A stretch of 64,000 nt of DNA from Adiantum capillus-veneris. Taxonomy: Eukaryota > Streptophyta > Polypodiopsida > Polypodiales > Pteridaceae. Location of the stretch: assembly GCA_014529385.2 (NCBI GenBank), contig CM043947.1, positions 122,864,391 to 122,928,390 on the forward strand, in the 5' to 3' direction. A program made the translations under genes and the position numbers. Below are positions 33,838 to 43,238 of the stretch, one piece after another; within the stretch, counting starts at the first letter, position 1; the number at the start of each line of letters is the position of its first letter. The notes beneath the pieces are model-generated. The model was not told where the DNA came from. It ran no database searches and was given only the letters and a program-made list of their open reading frames with translations.

Positions 33838-34365
33838 TATGTTCAAAGTAACGCAACAAGCACTTCATCTACAACAAACAACAACGGCTCATCAAACTAT
33901 CCTACCTCCGGCCAGATGAGAATGGCAAATTTAGCAGGGGAGCATCCACGTTCATACATAAAACCACGACCACACTACTCGCACGTACGTAGCTACATCA
34001 ACTCAATGAAGCAAATATTGAATCAAAACAGTGACAAGCAGGTCAGGTTCGCAACTGGACTGCAGAAAGAGATACTCAACAAACTCGAGTTGCAATACGA
34101 TGAAACAGCGAGAAGACTACTTGACGGAGAGAGTCTGCAATTGCTACATACGAAGACAAAGGGAATTTCATTGTTTGCCATCAAGATGTTGCACTTTTTC
34201 TTCAACATAGAGCTTGACAAACTCCTCGACCTTGACAAGAAAAATGGTGACATGATATTAAACAAAATTAGGGTCAAGATGGGACTCGAAGAAAATGAAC
34301 CAATATTGACAGACGAGCATTTCACTTGGCACTTCGATCAAGAGTTATTTAACAAACGTTTTTGA
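33838..34365 (+). CDS. Unknown protein downstream of the Helitron helicase
   Basis: The frame is open from about 33838, with Ser/Thr/Asn-rich N-terminus and first ATG at 33916, to a TGA at 34363. After SYIKPRPHYSHVRSYINSM comes a helical, charged part (TGLQKEILNKLELQYDETAR) and a hydrophobic helix FAIKMLHFFFNIELDKLL. I recognise no family. It lies in the same orientation between the helicase and the GIY-YIG-like gene, and is unbroken while its neighbours are damaged. It could be an accessory protein of the element, an exon of the GIY-YIG gene (a GT lies at 34409), or a captured host fragment. Confidence 0.5.
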   Translation, partial: YVQSNATSTSSTTNNNGSSNYPTSGQMRMANLAGEHPRSYIKPRPHYSHVRSYINSMKQILNQNSDKQVRFATGLQKEILNKLELQYDETARRLLDGESLQLLHTKTKGISLFAIKMLHFFFNIELDKLLDLDKKNGDMILNKIRVKMGLEENEPILTDEHFTWHFDQELFNKRF

Positions 34366-34511
34366 GAAACAACAGACCCGTTCAAAAAAAGAAACAAAAC
34401 AACAGGTAAACATTCCATCCACTCCTTAAGTATAAGAACTATTTACAACTATTTGCATTTCTAAATCAGAACACAAATAACACTTACTTATGCAGTGCAG
34501 GGATACATTGC

Positions 34512-34939
34512 AGACATAAAGGTCGAAATGGAGGACAGTACTCAAGCAAATTAAACACAAGAGGAGCCATCACCAGAGATACCAGCATCAAAGAGGCAGC
34601 GACAAACAAGGAAATCAACTACATAGTCTACTCGATAACCTGCACAAAAAATGGAAGGAGATACATAGGCGTGACAAAGAACTACGACGCGAGGAGAAAA
34701 GCACACACGAGAAAACCACCAAAAAAATGAGGAAAGACTTTGCAGCATACCAACCGTTCACTGACAATTTTAGGTTCGATGTTTTGCATGCGACAAGTAG
34801 CAAAAGTGTAGCTCTTTCATTAGAAAAAAAGGAGATCATAGCTCAGCAAGCAACTTCAACAAAGGGATATAATAATTTGATAGGCCATCCTACTAATTGT
34901 CAAGAATATTATTTTTTGAAGTATCACAAAAAAATATAG
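34512..34939 (+). pseudogene. GIY-YIG endonuclease-like domain
   Basis: From about 34548 the frame reads through NYIVYSITCTKNGRRYIGVT and DARRKAHTR, which place the GIY and YIG strands and the catalytic arginine in the order of the GIY-YIG nuclease fold. After a seven-A run (34722-34728) one frameshift leads to the rest (34727-34939): NFRFDVLHATSSKS, then LEKKEIIAQ with the metal-binding glutamate, and GYNNL with the conserved asparagine. Such domains cut DNA in homing endonucleases, UvrC, SLX1 and Penelope-like retroelements. No reverse transcriptase lies nearby, so a Penelope element is unlikely. A splice acceptor (TGCAG, ending 34500) may precede the exon. Domain call fairly sure; link to the Helitron is by position. 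Confidence 0.78.
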
Positions 34940-35131
34940 TACGTAATGTATATTCTTTTGTCTTATTTTCTTGCAGCGTAAGAATTCATTTTGGTAGTTT
35001 CGAGGATCTGTTTGTGCTTCGTTCTCACATTACTCTCTCTCTCAATCAATTCATTGCATTTCCAATCAATAAAATGTTATTTTAAATGCCCAATTCTAAT
35101 TGTTGAGGTACATAATGTCTCTACTCGCACA

Positions 35132-35172
<41 letters not shown>

Positions 35173-35465
35173 GTATGAAGAAAACCTCAATCATTGTCAA
35201 TACCAAGTTACTCTCATTCTCAGCTTCTAGATTACGACGACTTTGCACGTTTAAGATAAATGAATCATTGCCCTGACGCATCAAGGCTTTTGAGAGTTGG
35301 AGAGATTGTCTCTGGCAGTCGAATGTGCAGTAGTTTCTTCAGAGTCATTTGTTTTGATTCAGTTTTGATATACTCTTTCAAGTAGTGAAAATACTCTGCG
35401 TTTATTGAGTCAGCAAAACTCCATTGGGCAGATTTGTTTACTGATTTTCCATTAACGCCCAGAAG
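34940..35465. other. Spacer with (CT)n tract
   Basis: No gene. A (CT)n microsatellite lies at 35134-35169. The sequence from about 35266 may be the 5' untranslated part of the captured HPAT gene. Confidence 0.5.
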
Positions 35466-35880
35466 CATGAATCTATCGGGATCTTTCTTTCTATGCTTTG
35501 TCACATTTCTGGCGTTTGTGGTGACTTGCACCACAGTAACCACGATCACACATTTGAACAGCAGCAGCTGGAAGCGAAGAAATAATGACCAGAAAGGAAC
35601 TAGAAAAGGGTACGTAGACCCTCTAGTGCGGATGCCTACAGAGCTACGCATGCATCGTAAAGGTTAAAAACGTCTATTTCACACTGCGCTTACAGCAACC
35701 GATGTTTCTTACAACCGTTGGCAATGTCGTATCATGTATTACTGGTTCAAGCACTTTACGGATCTTCCTGGTTCTGAAATGGGTGGCTTTACACGTGTTC
35801 TTCACTCTGGCAAGCCTGACTCTCTTATGGACGACCTTCCCACTTTCGTTGTTAACCCTTTGCCTGCAGGTCTCGACCAG
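35466..35880 (+). pseudogene. HPAT: Captured first exon of hydroxyproline O-arabinosyltransferase
   Basis: From ATG at 35466 the frame gives a signal-anchor (MNLSGSFFLCFVTFLAFVV, about residues 1-19 onward), a basic stem, DPLVRMP, then after one in-frame TAA (35665-35667) KRLFHTALTATDVSYNRWQC, RIMYYWFKHFTDLPGSEMGG, FTRVLHSGKPDSLMDDLPTF and VVNPLPAGLDQ. These are diagnostic of plant HPAT/RDN1 enzymes (GT95), Golgi type II proteins that add arabinose to hydroxyproline of cell-wall proteins and CLE peptides. The similarity stops exactly at a splice donor, CAG/GTAATT at 35880-35881, as expected for a captured genomic exon. It lies 150 bp from the CTAG end of the insertion. The stop codon and missing later exons make it non-functional. 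Confidence 0.82.
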
Positions 35881-36029
35881 GTAATTCATCAGTTTCCCTT
35901 TTACTTGTGAATCATCTATTTTCTTTAATGGGTAACAGGGAAGCGAAGTCTCACTATTTTTTTCAATTTTTTGGATTAGTTCTCTACCGCTCGTTTTATG
36001 TGGTAAGTTATATCAAAGGGCCATACTAG
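35881..36029 (+). other. Right end of the insertion, CTAG/T junction with weak hairpin
   Basis: Intron-like sequence after the HPAT exon runs into the insertion edge. TACCGC (35985-35990) and GTGGTA (36000-36005) could pair with one G-T, and CTAG is at 36026-36029 followed by T. Helitrons often have a short hairpin 10-15 nt before CTRR. Here it is weaker and 20 nt away. GGGTAAC near 35932 is the inverse of TTACCC at the left edge. Confidence 0.45.
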
Positions 36030-37457
36030 TTAAAGACCTCCAATGGTTAGTGTAATAGTCTTTTGACCTGACGCAAGTTAGGGTTGAGCTGGAGGTAGGA
36101 ACCCAACCTAAGCTTGAGGTGCTTGTCGTGCTTGATGACTAAGGTGTGTGCTTGATAACTAAGGTGCTTGAGTTGCTTGTCATGCTTGATGACTAAGGTA
36201 CTTAAGGTGCTTGTCATACTTAATGGGGGATAAGGTGATTGAGTCAAAAAGAGACCCTACAAACTTAATGAGGAAGGTGCTTGAGAAGCTTCCCATACAT
36301 GGGGGGGTAAGGTGCTTGAGTCAAAAAGAGACCCTACAAACTTAATGAGGAAGGTTCTTGAAAAGCTTTCTATGCATGAGAGTCCCAAAGTTAGGAAAAT
36401 CTTTGACTTAACTTTACACTCACCCAAAGGGCACATGGGACACATGTCAGACTCTCCCTATGCTTAACCACATGGTGTTCTTGAATGCTATTGGTTGGGC
36501 TAAAGAGGGGTCCAATGAGCTTCTAGTTCCATCTAACAAATATCTAGATATTTTCAAGCTCTCTCTCTCTAAGGTGTAAGGAGGACACTTGTCCAAAGAT
36601 TATCCATGTACTTGAATGCATATTGCATGTGATTGGCTAGGGGGGAGAGGGGTCCAATGAGCTTGAAACATGTGTAAAAGCTACAACTCACCCCAAGAAA
36701 GCAAGGTGGGTGCTGGGGGGATATACACCACACACGCACTCATTTTGTGGATCATTCTCACTTGGTGAAAGTTGAGGAACTCCATCTCCCTTCTCCAAGC
36801 TTGTGAGAAGTGATAGCCTACACCAACACTCTTGGCTATGTAATGCAAATCCAACCAAGAGCCATGCTTCAATGCTTAAGCTTGTCATCTTCTCCATCTT
36901 CATTATTATGCTATTATGTATGCTAGCAAGAAGAGTGATGATAAGTGAGGAACTATTTCTTTCTCCTATGGAATGTTTCTTCTTCCTCTTCCCTATCCTC
37001 ATTCCCCGCTAGCTCTCTCCACCTTCGAAGGTGTTTGAGGCCTTGGGATTGAGGCTTGGGATAGTTAATGCTTTCTACAAAGTTTATGTTAGCTTGTGAT
37101 GCATGAAGCTTTCCATCTTCATTGCATCACCTAGGTCATAAGGAACAAAAGATTGTATTGTACCAAGTCTCTCGTGATGGGAGAAACTATTATACAAATG
37201 CCTATTGGAGAGGGGACCACCTCCGTATGTTGGAGAGGGGACCACCTCCGTATGAATCCGGTCCTCAACTATTGTCATGTTCTCTAAACTCTCTCTCTTG
37301 CAAAAGTATGTTCATGCCAAGTTAACTAAGTACCATGTTTATGTTGCTACCATCAATTAAGTTAACCTGCTATGCTCACAAAGTAATCTCACAAAAGTGC
37401 TTCATCCTAATTTCCTATTTCCACTACTCTCAAAGTTCATAGGCCATTTCCATTACA
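36030..37457 (+). repeat. 3' LTR of the Ty3 element, right piece
   Basis: Continues the 3' LTR from TTAAAGACCTCC (5' LTR 10634) to CATTACA. It has the same internal order, including the doubled GGTGCTTGAGTCAAAAAGAG, plus a private short duplication of GGAGAGGGGACCACCTCCGT near 37207-37250. CATTA at 37458 completes the target duplication. Confidence 0.9.
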
Positions 37458-37462
37458 CATTA

Positions 37463-38148
37463 GAGGGTCGTGCTATGAGTTCAAAGCTCATATCCTATTT
37501 TAGTAAAGAGGAAATGTGGGCGTACATCAAAGTGACGCCCAATTGCAGCTAAATCTGATTTTGGGTCCGTAGGATGGACTTAAGCGCCACATTGTTGCGC
37601 ACCTTTTGGAGGTCAGTCAGATGTGAGCAATGCGGTAAATTATGTTGCAAAGAAACTTCGCGTTCAGAGCCCTTGTTCCTACTATCAACAGACATCAAGG
37701 ACCGCCTCTAATTTGCTTTAAGATCTAGTCTCGGGTCTGTTAGGACCAATTCCACGATCTCCGTAAACTTTAAGCCATGGATTCTCAACATCTTGTGAAG
37801 AGAACTATCCCACAGTTCACCTGTTGCGTTGCATAATCCCCAAGCCTCACTCAATTAGAGCTGCTTCCCACCACGAGCTACAAAAAAGAACTTTCAAAGG
37901 AGCTCCAAAGCCATTCATCAAAACCATTCAAAGCCAAATCATCAAGCTTCTAAAAGACCTATTCTATCTCCCTTCAAGAGGGATTCAAACTTAGGATTCT
38001 CAACAAAGCATTCAAAGGCGGTTTTACACAATTGTGAAGGCTTCATTGAGCTTCAAGGCGGGCATTCCAAGCAATCAAAGAAGATAACTTTTTTGGGTGA
38101 AGGGTGACTTTACATTCTTGAAGAGGTACTTCACAAAATCAAAGGAAT

Positions 38149-38206
<58 letters not shown>

Positions 38207-38337
38207 GAAAATTAAAATTTTGTAGATAAGCACAATAACTTGCAAATAAATCATCTCCTAAGGGGTATTTATGCCCGTGTAAAGAGGTAGAGATTGGCTA
38301 GGAGAGTCTCCTAAGCTAAGACCCCTCTATTACCGCA
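37463..38337 (+). other. Leader of the copia-like element, right part
   Basis: No gene. This is the continuation of the leader interrupted at 10356. It holds a (CT)n tract at about 38150-38204. Confidence 0.65.
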
Positions 38338-39180
38338 ATGGAAGGGAAAGGGCTTAGAAAATTTAACATGGAGGGATTTCAAATTTGGCAAACCAAGTTG
38401 AAAGGGCATTTAATAAAAAAACAATTATGGGGAGTAGTCAAGCAAACGGCATTGATCCGACATCTACTGATGATGCACACATACTGACACGAGCTATGAG
38501 TGCACAAAATCAAGCCAAGAACGACCAGGCATTATGAATCATAATCACTGCACTATATGACAATTATATACACTTGTTTGATGATTATGAAACCTCATCA
38601 GCTGCATGGAAAGCACTAGAACAAAACTGTGGAGCTAGGAAAAAGAAGAGTAAAGTGAGTTTAAGAAGGATCTATACAAATTTAAAATGGAACATAACGA
38701 GATGATGTTGCAAGCTTGGTCAACCACCTTAAAAGAATGACCACACAACTAGCTTATGTAAACAATGCAGTACCAGAGGAGGACAAGATTGCACTTCTTT
38801 TAGCAGCCTTACCACCTAGCTTTGACCAAATAATGACAATCATTGAGAAGAAGGATCCAACACCAAATTTCCAAGATGTAATCAACTCTTTAATGTCCAA
38901 GGAGAAGAAGCAAGGGAGGAATGCTACTTCAGGGGAAGGAGCTTTCCCATTTAGCTCTAGTAACAACACCTGTTTTAAGTGTGACAAAGAAGGGCAGTTT
39001 GCAAAGGACTAACTAGCATCAAAGACTTGCAACATTTGTGGAAAGAAGGGTCACCGTCCCTCCAAGTGTTTCAAAAAGGATAGAGGCATCACCAGCAGAA
39101 CTCTAAGGCCCAAGGTCTATTTGATAGAAGAAGACAAAGATGAAGATGAAGATGAAGGCAGCAGTAGTCTTTTAGTCTAG
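38338..39180 (+). pseudogene. Ty1/copia-type gag
   Basis: Begins MEGKGLRKFNMEGFQIWQTK, a typical copia Gag start, then in a second frame DDAHILTRAMSAQNQAKNDQ and SSAAWKALEQ, then in a third (38716 on) NHLKRMTTQLAYVNNAV, EEDKIALLLAALPPSFDQ. Two CCHC knuckles follow: CFKCDKEGQFAKD (His replaced by Gln, and followed by a stop) and an intact CNICGKKGHRPSKC. An acidic tail (EEDKDEDEDEG) ends at a TAG at 39178. Gag would form the RNA-packaging particle. At least two frameshifts and three stops make this copy dead. No pol follows, so the element was non-autonomous. Confidence 0.85.
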
Positions 39181-39435
39181 AACGATGTTCTCTAGCTTTT
39201 GTTTTGCCTTTCCCCTTCAGTTGTATTTGTTTGCAGATAGCTTGGATCAGCTTGGTCTCAGTTTTATACCTTTGCTTGAGGGAAGGTGTTGAGTATTTCT
39301 TGGATTAGAGATAGTTTGTCTCCTCGATTAGGGATCGTCTCCTGGATTGGAGATGTTCTTTTTGCTCCTGGATTAGAGTGTGCCAAAGATGTCAATTTCT
39401 TCAGTTTCCTCCTTGTCCAAACCTCAAGGGAGGAT
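39181..39435 (+). other. 3' untranslated region and polypurine tract of the copia-like element
   Basis: GGATTAGAGAT-type phrases repeat near 39303, 39327 and 39352. The purine tract AAGGGAGGA (39426-39434) ends just before the LTR. Confidence 0.65.
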
Positions 39436-40167
39436 TGTAAGGTGTGAGCTTTGTCCTAAAGTGTGAGTCAAGGAGAGAAGAGTGGATTTATCCCACGTGC
39501 AATGGTGCAATGTTGTAGAGCTACTTAAAGCTCATTTCATGAATGAATAAACACAAGTCTACTTTGCATTACATATCTCAAGGGGAGGATTGTAAGGTGT
39601 GAGCTTTGTCCTAAAGTGTGAGTCAAGGAAAGAAGAGTGGATTTATCCCACATGCAGTGCTGCAAGGTTGTAGAGCTACTTAAAGCTCATTTCATGAATG
39701 AACAAACACAAGTCTATTTTGCATTACATATCTCTTGTTTATGGTGAGCTTGCGATGGCTTAGCAACAACTCAAGATCGTGTTTATGAGTCCAAGTTAAT
39801 TGATCTTGGAACCTAATTCACTTGAGTGATAATCTAACCAACACACACTCACTTGTGTGCACGATGTTCCTCTTTCATCCACCATAGCTAGCACGATCCC
39901 AGTCCCACATGCAGTGGTGCAAGGCTGTAAAGCTACTTAAAGCTCATTTCATGAATAAATAAACACATGTCTATTTTTCATTACATCTCTCTTATTTATG
40001 GTGAGCTTCTGATGGCTTAGCAACAACTCAAGATCAAGTTTATGAGTCCAAGTTAATTGATCTTGGAACCTTATTTGCTTGAGTGATAATCTAGCCAGCA
40101 GACACTCACTTGTGTGCACAAAGTTGCTCTTTCATCCACCATAGCTAACACGATCCCATTCCCATCA
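39436..40167 (+). repeat. Expanded 3' LTR array of the copia-like element
   Basis: Three incomplete or complete LTR copies lie head to tail. 39436 to about 39576 is the left part, then a second purine tract (AAGGGGAGGA). 39591 to about 39907 is nearly full length. From the phrase TCCCACATGCAGTGG (about 39903) a further copy runs to 40167. The joins fall at sequences that occur inside the LTR, so slippage or unequal exchange is likely. Confidence 0.85.
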
Positions 40168-40172
40168 AAACT

Positions 40173-40899
40173 AAGTCAAGTTAGTCTAAGATCCGAAGGC
40201 CCCTCAGATTTCCTAACATCACGCAGATCGCATTCATATGCAACTAGCACCTAGATAAAATTTATCATGGCACATAGAATTTCGGCTTTGATCAAGATAT
40301 TGGCATGGAACACCGTCCTAGGGAGATTGAGTCTGATAGGGGTTGAACGAATGCATTGGACCGATACATCTAAGACCTAGACACAAAAACCCTATCCCTA
40401 AAACCCGTCACACTCTCCATCAAGACAGAGCACTAAGCTTTTAAGTAATGTCTTCACTTAAAGTTTATACAACAAAATCGCCTTCAAGGAGCTAAAAAAG
40501 AAAAGGCAAAACACAAGTTAAACTTTTTGTACTAAGAAAATTTTTCAAAAAATATCAAAAAAGAAGATAGTGTACGCTCTACGTGAGTGCCATAGAATAG
40601 TGGAGAGTTGGCATAGTGTCTCTCCAAAATATAAAAGAAACAAAAGTCGTGCCATGTCTCGTAGTCCATTTCCTACTACATAGTCATGGTATGATATCGA
40701 ACCTAAATTTCGCTTTGATAATTTGATATTCAATTCTACGCCATCATCCATATGAATCTCTCTCGTGTAGTTTTGTATTCTCGTCCTTTCCACAACTGTA
40801 GTGGGCATATGCTGCAATCAACATGTTTAGAGAGACTACATATTCTCCGACAGAAAGCTCATTAAGAACTTTGTCTTTACTCCTTTATTGATAGCTTTT
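40173..40899. other. Flank between copia-like element and PRP22 pseudogene
   Basis: No certain gene. On the minus strand, 40545-40817 is open for 90 codons with no recognised domain. It may be more of the decayed PRP22 copy or unrelated. Confidence 0.45.
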
Positions 40900-41800
40900 T
40901 CCACTAACCAAACGTTGGTGCCTTACCAGATGCATCCTTTTTTCACTCTACCATGTCATATGTAGAATCTTACACCGTGCAATCTCTAAGAAAGATGTCG
41001 ATCTCTTGTTTCTGGCATGCGATCTTCCCAAGGACAATTGAGATCTTTTGGGATGGAATCAAGCATGTTCATTTTCTATTGCTTGCATAACTTTCTCTTC
41101 TTCGTGGCCAAAGGAGATTGTGTAAATGAAGCTCCATAAAATGAACCATCTGGAATTTCTTGCAATTTTTAGAGGTGACACATCAACAAAGTACCTTGTT
41201 TGACCTCTTAAGAAGACTGGTCCATCCTCATTGAGCTCAATTTCAAGCTTTCCTTTAGCACCTTTGTCTTGATACAAGAGTGAAGATTATCAGCGTCATA
41301 ATTGGGCTAATCCCTCATATCCTAAGGCTATTAACTGCTTAGCTTTCCATCTCTCGGGTGAACTCATTCTCTTTAGTGGTTGCTAATTAGAAGCGCCATT
41401 TTCATCCTCCATAACCCCAGAAATCCCCTTACTCGTACTAAAAAGATTAGATTTCCCATCCAAAGATCAACTTCTTTTCATTGATAGAAGATTTTTTAGT
41501 TCACATGTCTTGTGAAACGGCTAATATTATTCGCACACATGGAAACAACATTAACCAATCTCTCTAACCATCATCTTTTGTATTTACAACCATACATGTG
41601 GCAATTTTCAACACATGCACAATCCCTTCCCTTCAATCTCGAAACCAACTACACAAAGCATCCATGATCCATGACATATGAAACCCTACCTCAGTAAACA
41701 TTGAACAGCTCAAGGTTTTGTGGTTGATATCCTTTTGAAGAGCTAGGGTTTTTATCATCACGATCCCTCCTACCCCAGTCTCTACGTTCATCATCATCGT
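40900..41800 (-). pseudogene. PRP22/DEAH5 (DHX8) spliceosomal helicase pseudogene fragment
   Basis: On the minus strand, in changing frames, the order is that of the N-terminal half of plant DEAH5/PRP22, the helicase that releases spliced mRNA. LELFNVY-GRVSYVMDHGCF (S1 RNA-binding domain, about 41640-41720) is followed by GISGVMEDENG, then PLKRMSSPERWKAKQLIALG (about 41325-41385), LEIELNEDGPVFLRGQTRYF with VDVSPLKIARN (41145-41250), and MLDSIPKDLNCPWEDRMPET (about 41010-41070). Shortly after, KKGCIW echoes the KKDAYG block before the DEAH domain. The helicase core is absent. Stops and frameshifts are frequent, and no introns are seen between the pieces, which would fit a processed copy. Confidence 0.82.
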
Positions 41801-42127
41801 CAATGCCAAAATATATGTATTTTATCTATACATGCTCTTTGTGAGTCCTTCCATCAGTACATCCTTGTTGCTGTGTTTCCTTCTATATTCAAATTTCATC
41901 CTTTGTGTCTGACATGGCCTCTTTGTCTTTCTCATGTCGATCATGAGCGACAAAATGCCCGTGCTAAAATAAAGCAACACCGTTGCCATGTCCATCCCTG
42001 TGTGATCAATGGTATTCATGGAGGCGACGTGGAAAATCCTACGGCCTCATAGGCCTACCAAGAAAACATGCTAGCCATTTTCAACACAGGTAATTACTGA
42101 AGCAAAGTGAAATGGCTGTGCTGGTAG
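41801..42127. other. Spacer upstream of the PPR pseudogene
   Basis: May include remains of the Arg/Asp-rich N-terminal region of the PRP22 copy on the minus strand (DDDDERRDWGRRDRDDKN near 41750-41800). Nothing else is recognised. Confidence 0.45.
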
Positions 42128-43238
42128 CAAGTTGTTGTTGAGTGGCCACAAGAGACCAGAAAAGTCCTGTGGCATGGACTTGTTATGTTAGTAATTTTTC
42201 AGGGATCCCTCGAGATGATGCAATAGCAAGCCAAGTCCAAGGCACCCACACTTCAAGCATAGGGTTTCCGGGGAACCCTTATGGATGGATAACTGCGGCA
42301 ATCCCTCTTGGTTTCATGAAAAGCTCAAAAGTCGAGGGTTCTTAGCAGAGCCATGTCATGGTTCTCTTTCGACTACCGAAATTGACTCTTTTGTTGCTTC
42401 ACTCAGGGTTTGTACACAAAAGAAAGACCTTGCGGAGGGCACCTGTATACACCATGATATTGTGAAAAAGGGCTTGCCCGAGAAGAAGTGCTCAGATGCT
42501 TTGGTGACCTTGTATGCAAAATGTGGTGAGCTTGAAGAGGCTACAGTGCTACTTGACATGGAACAGAGCAAAGATGTCCTTACCTGAACTGTATTGATAG
42601 GAGGCTAAAATGCTTTAGAGTGTCTTGAGCAGATGAAGCTCAGGGGGTTCACTATGTGCAAAACTACCATATCACGTGCGTTCAAGATGTGTTTGTAAAA
42701 TCCCTTATCTGTGAATTTTGTTAGGAATATATTGTACCCTTTTCTTTTAAAATCTGTAAGTTTTTTTCAAATTTGAAAAAATAATTCCCTTCTGTATATA
42801 TATTTTTGTAAGTTTCAAGAACTTTAAATACCCTTCTGTTGAACTCACGTGATAGGTTACATTTTTATTAGGTGACCACCCCGGGAGATGAAGCATGAGG
42901 GTGTCCTTCAATGCAGTAGCATACATTTGTGTCTTAAAAGGTTGTGCCATGATAAGAGATGTTGATAAGGGGAAACAAATGCATGATGAGATTGCAAGGC
43001 AGGGGCTGATTGAGGACAACACTACGCTGGGCAGTGCTCTTGTGGACATGTATGCGAAATGTGGAGCCATGCCAAAGACACAGCAGGTACTCGAGGCACT
43101 TCCTTCTTGGGATGTTGTCTCTTGGAGTGCATTGATTGCAGGATATGCACAAGAAGGTCAACCTGAGCAAGCAATCAATTTCCTTGAGCAAATGCAACAT
43201 GAGGGTATCCTTTCAGATGCAGTTACATATATATGCGT
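42128..43238 (+). pseudogene. PPR gene, left part
   Basis: Pentatricopeptide-repeat proteins bind organellar RNA for editing, splicing or stability. From about 42285 a frame has FVASLRVCTQKKDLAEGTCI, then KCSDALVTLYAKCGELEEAT. After stops and about 200 bp without repeats (42690-42890) come AYICVLKGCAMIRDVDKGKQ, GSALVDMYAKCGAMPKTQQV, SWDVVSWSALIAGYAQEGQP and AINFLEQMQHEGI. These are 35-residue PPR units of the PLS type. The frame runs into a retrotransposon LTR at 43239 in the middle of a repeat (AVTYIC) and resumes at 55555. Confidence 0.88.

Larger units (their letters stand above)
18480..36029 (+). mobile_element. 17.55 kb insertion with Helitron-like coding region
   Basis: The 5' LTR reads TTCATTAAAGACCTCC without a break. 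In the 3' LTR the same text is split as TTCATTA at 18479 and TTAAAGACCTCC at 36030. The inserted DNA ends CATACTAG followed by T, which fits the Helitron end rule CTRR before a host T. Its left edge, TTACCCTTTTCAG, does not show the usual TC start. Inside are a decayed Rep-helicase gene (29592-33589), a GIY-YIG-like gene and a captured HPAT exon near the right end, plus other retroelement pieces in the left 11 kb. One Helitron with later nested insertions is the simplest reading, but several separate insertions at this site are possible. Confidence 0.6.
10357..37457 (+). mobile_element. Ty3 chromovirus-like LTR retrotransposon, split by a 17.55 kb insertion
   Basis: The 5' LTR is 10357-12066 (TGTCATAAAA...CATTACA). 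The 3' LTR starts at 18140 with the same TGTCATAAAAT, is cut at 18479, and resumes at 36030 to end CATTACA at 37457. CATTA at 10352-10356 and CATTA at 37458-37462 form a perfect target duplication. The internal region 12067-18139 holds gag, protease, a fragment of reverse transcriptase, RNase H, integrase and a chromodomain-like tail, all broken. Without the inserted segment the element would be about 9.5 kb. It lies inside the leader of the copia-like element. Confidence 0.9.
9367..40167 (+). mobile_element. Ty1/copia-like gag-only LTR element, interrupted by a 27 kb nest
   Basis: A 320-bp LTR (9367-9686, TG...CA) is followed by a tRNA-Met primer site. The matching 3' LTR region ends at 40167. 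The flanks are AAACT at 9362-9366 and AAACT at 40168-40172, a perfect 5-bp target duplication. The internal leader runs to 10356 and resumes at 37463 after the inserted Ty3 element, leading into a copia-type gag (38338-39180), a purine-rich tract (39424-39435) and the 3' LTR. There is no protease, integrase or reverse transcriptase between gag and the 3' LTR, so even before decay it depended on another element. Confidence 0.88.

Noticed and set aside
34512-34939. Penelope-like retroelement as source of the GIY-YIG domain
   Set aside because: No reverse transcriptase motifs are present within several kilobases on the same strand; the nearest genes are Helitron Rep and helicase.
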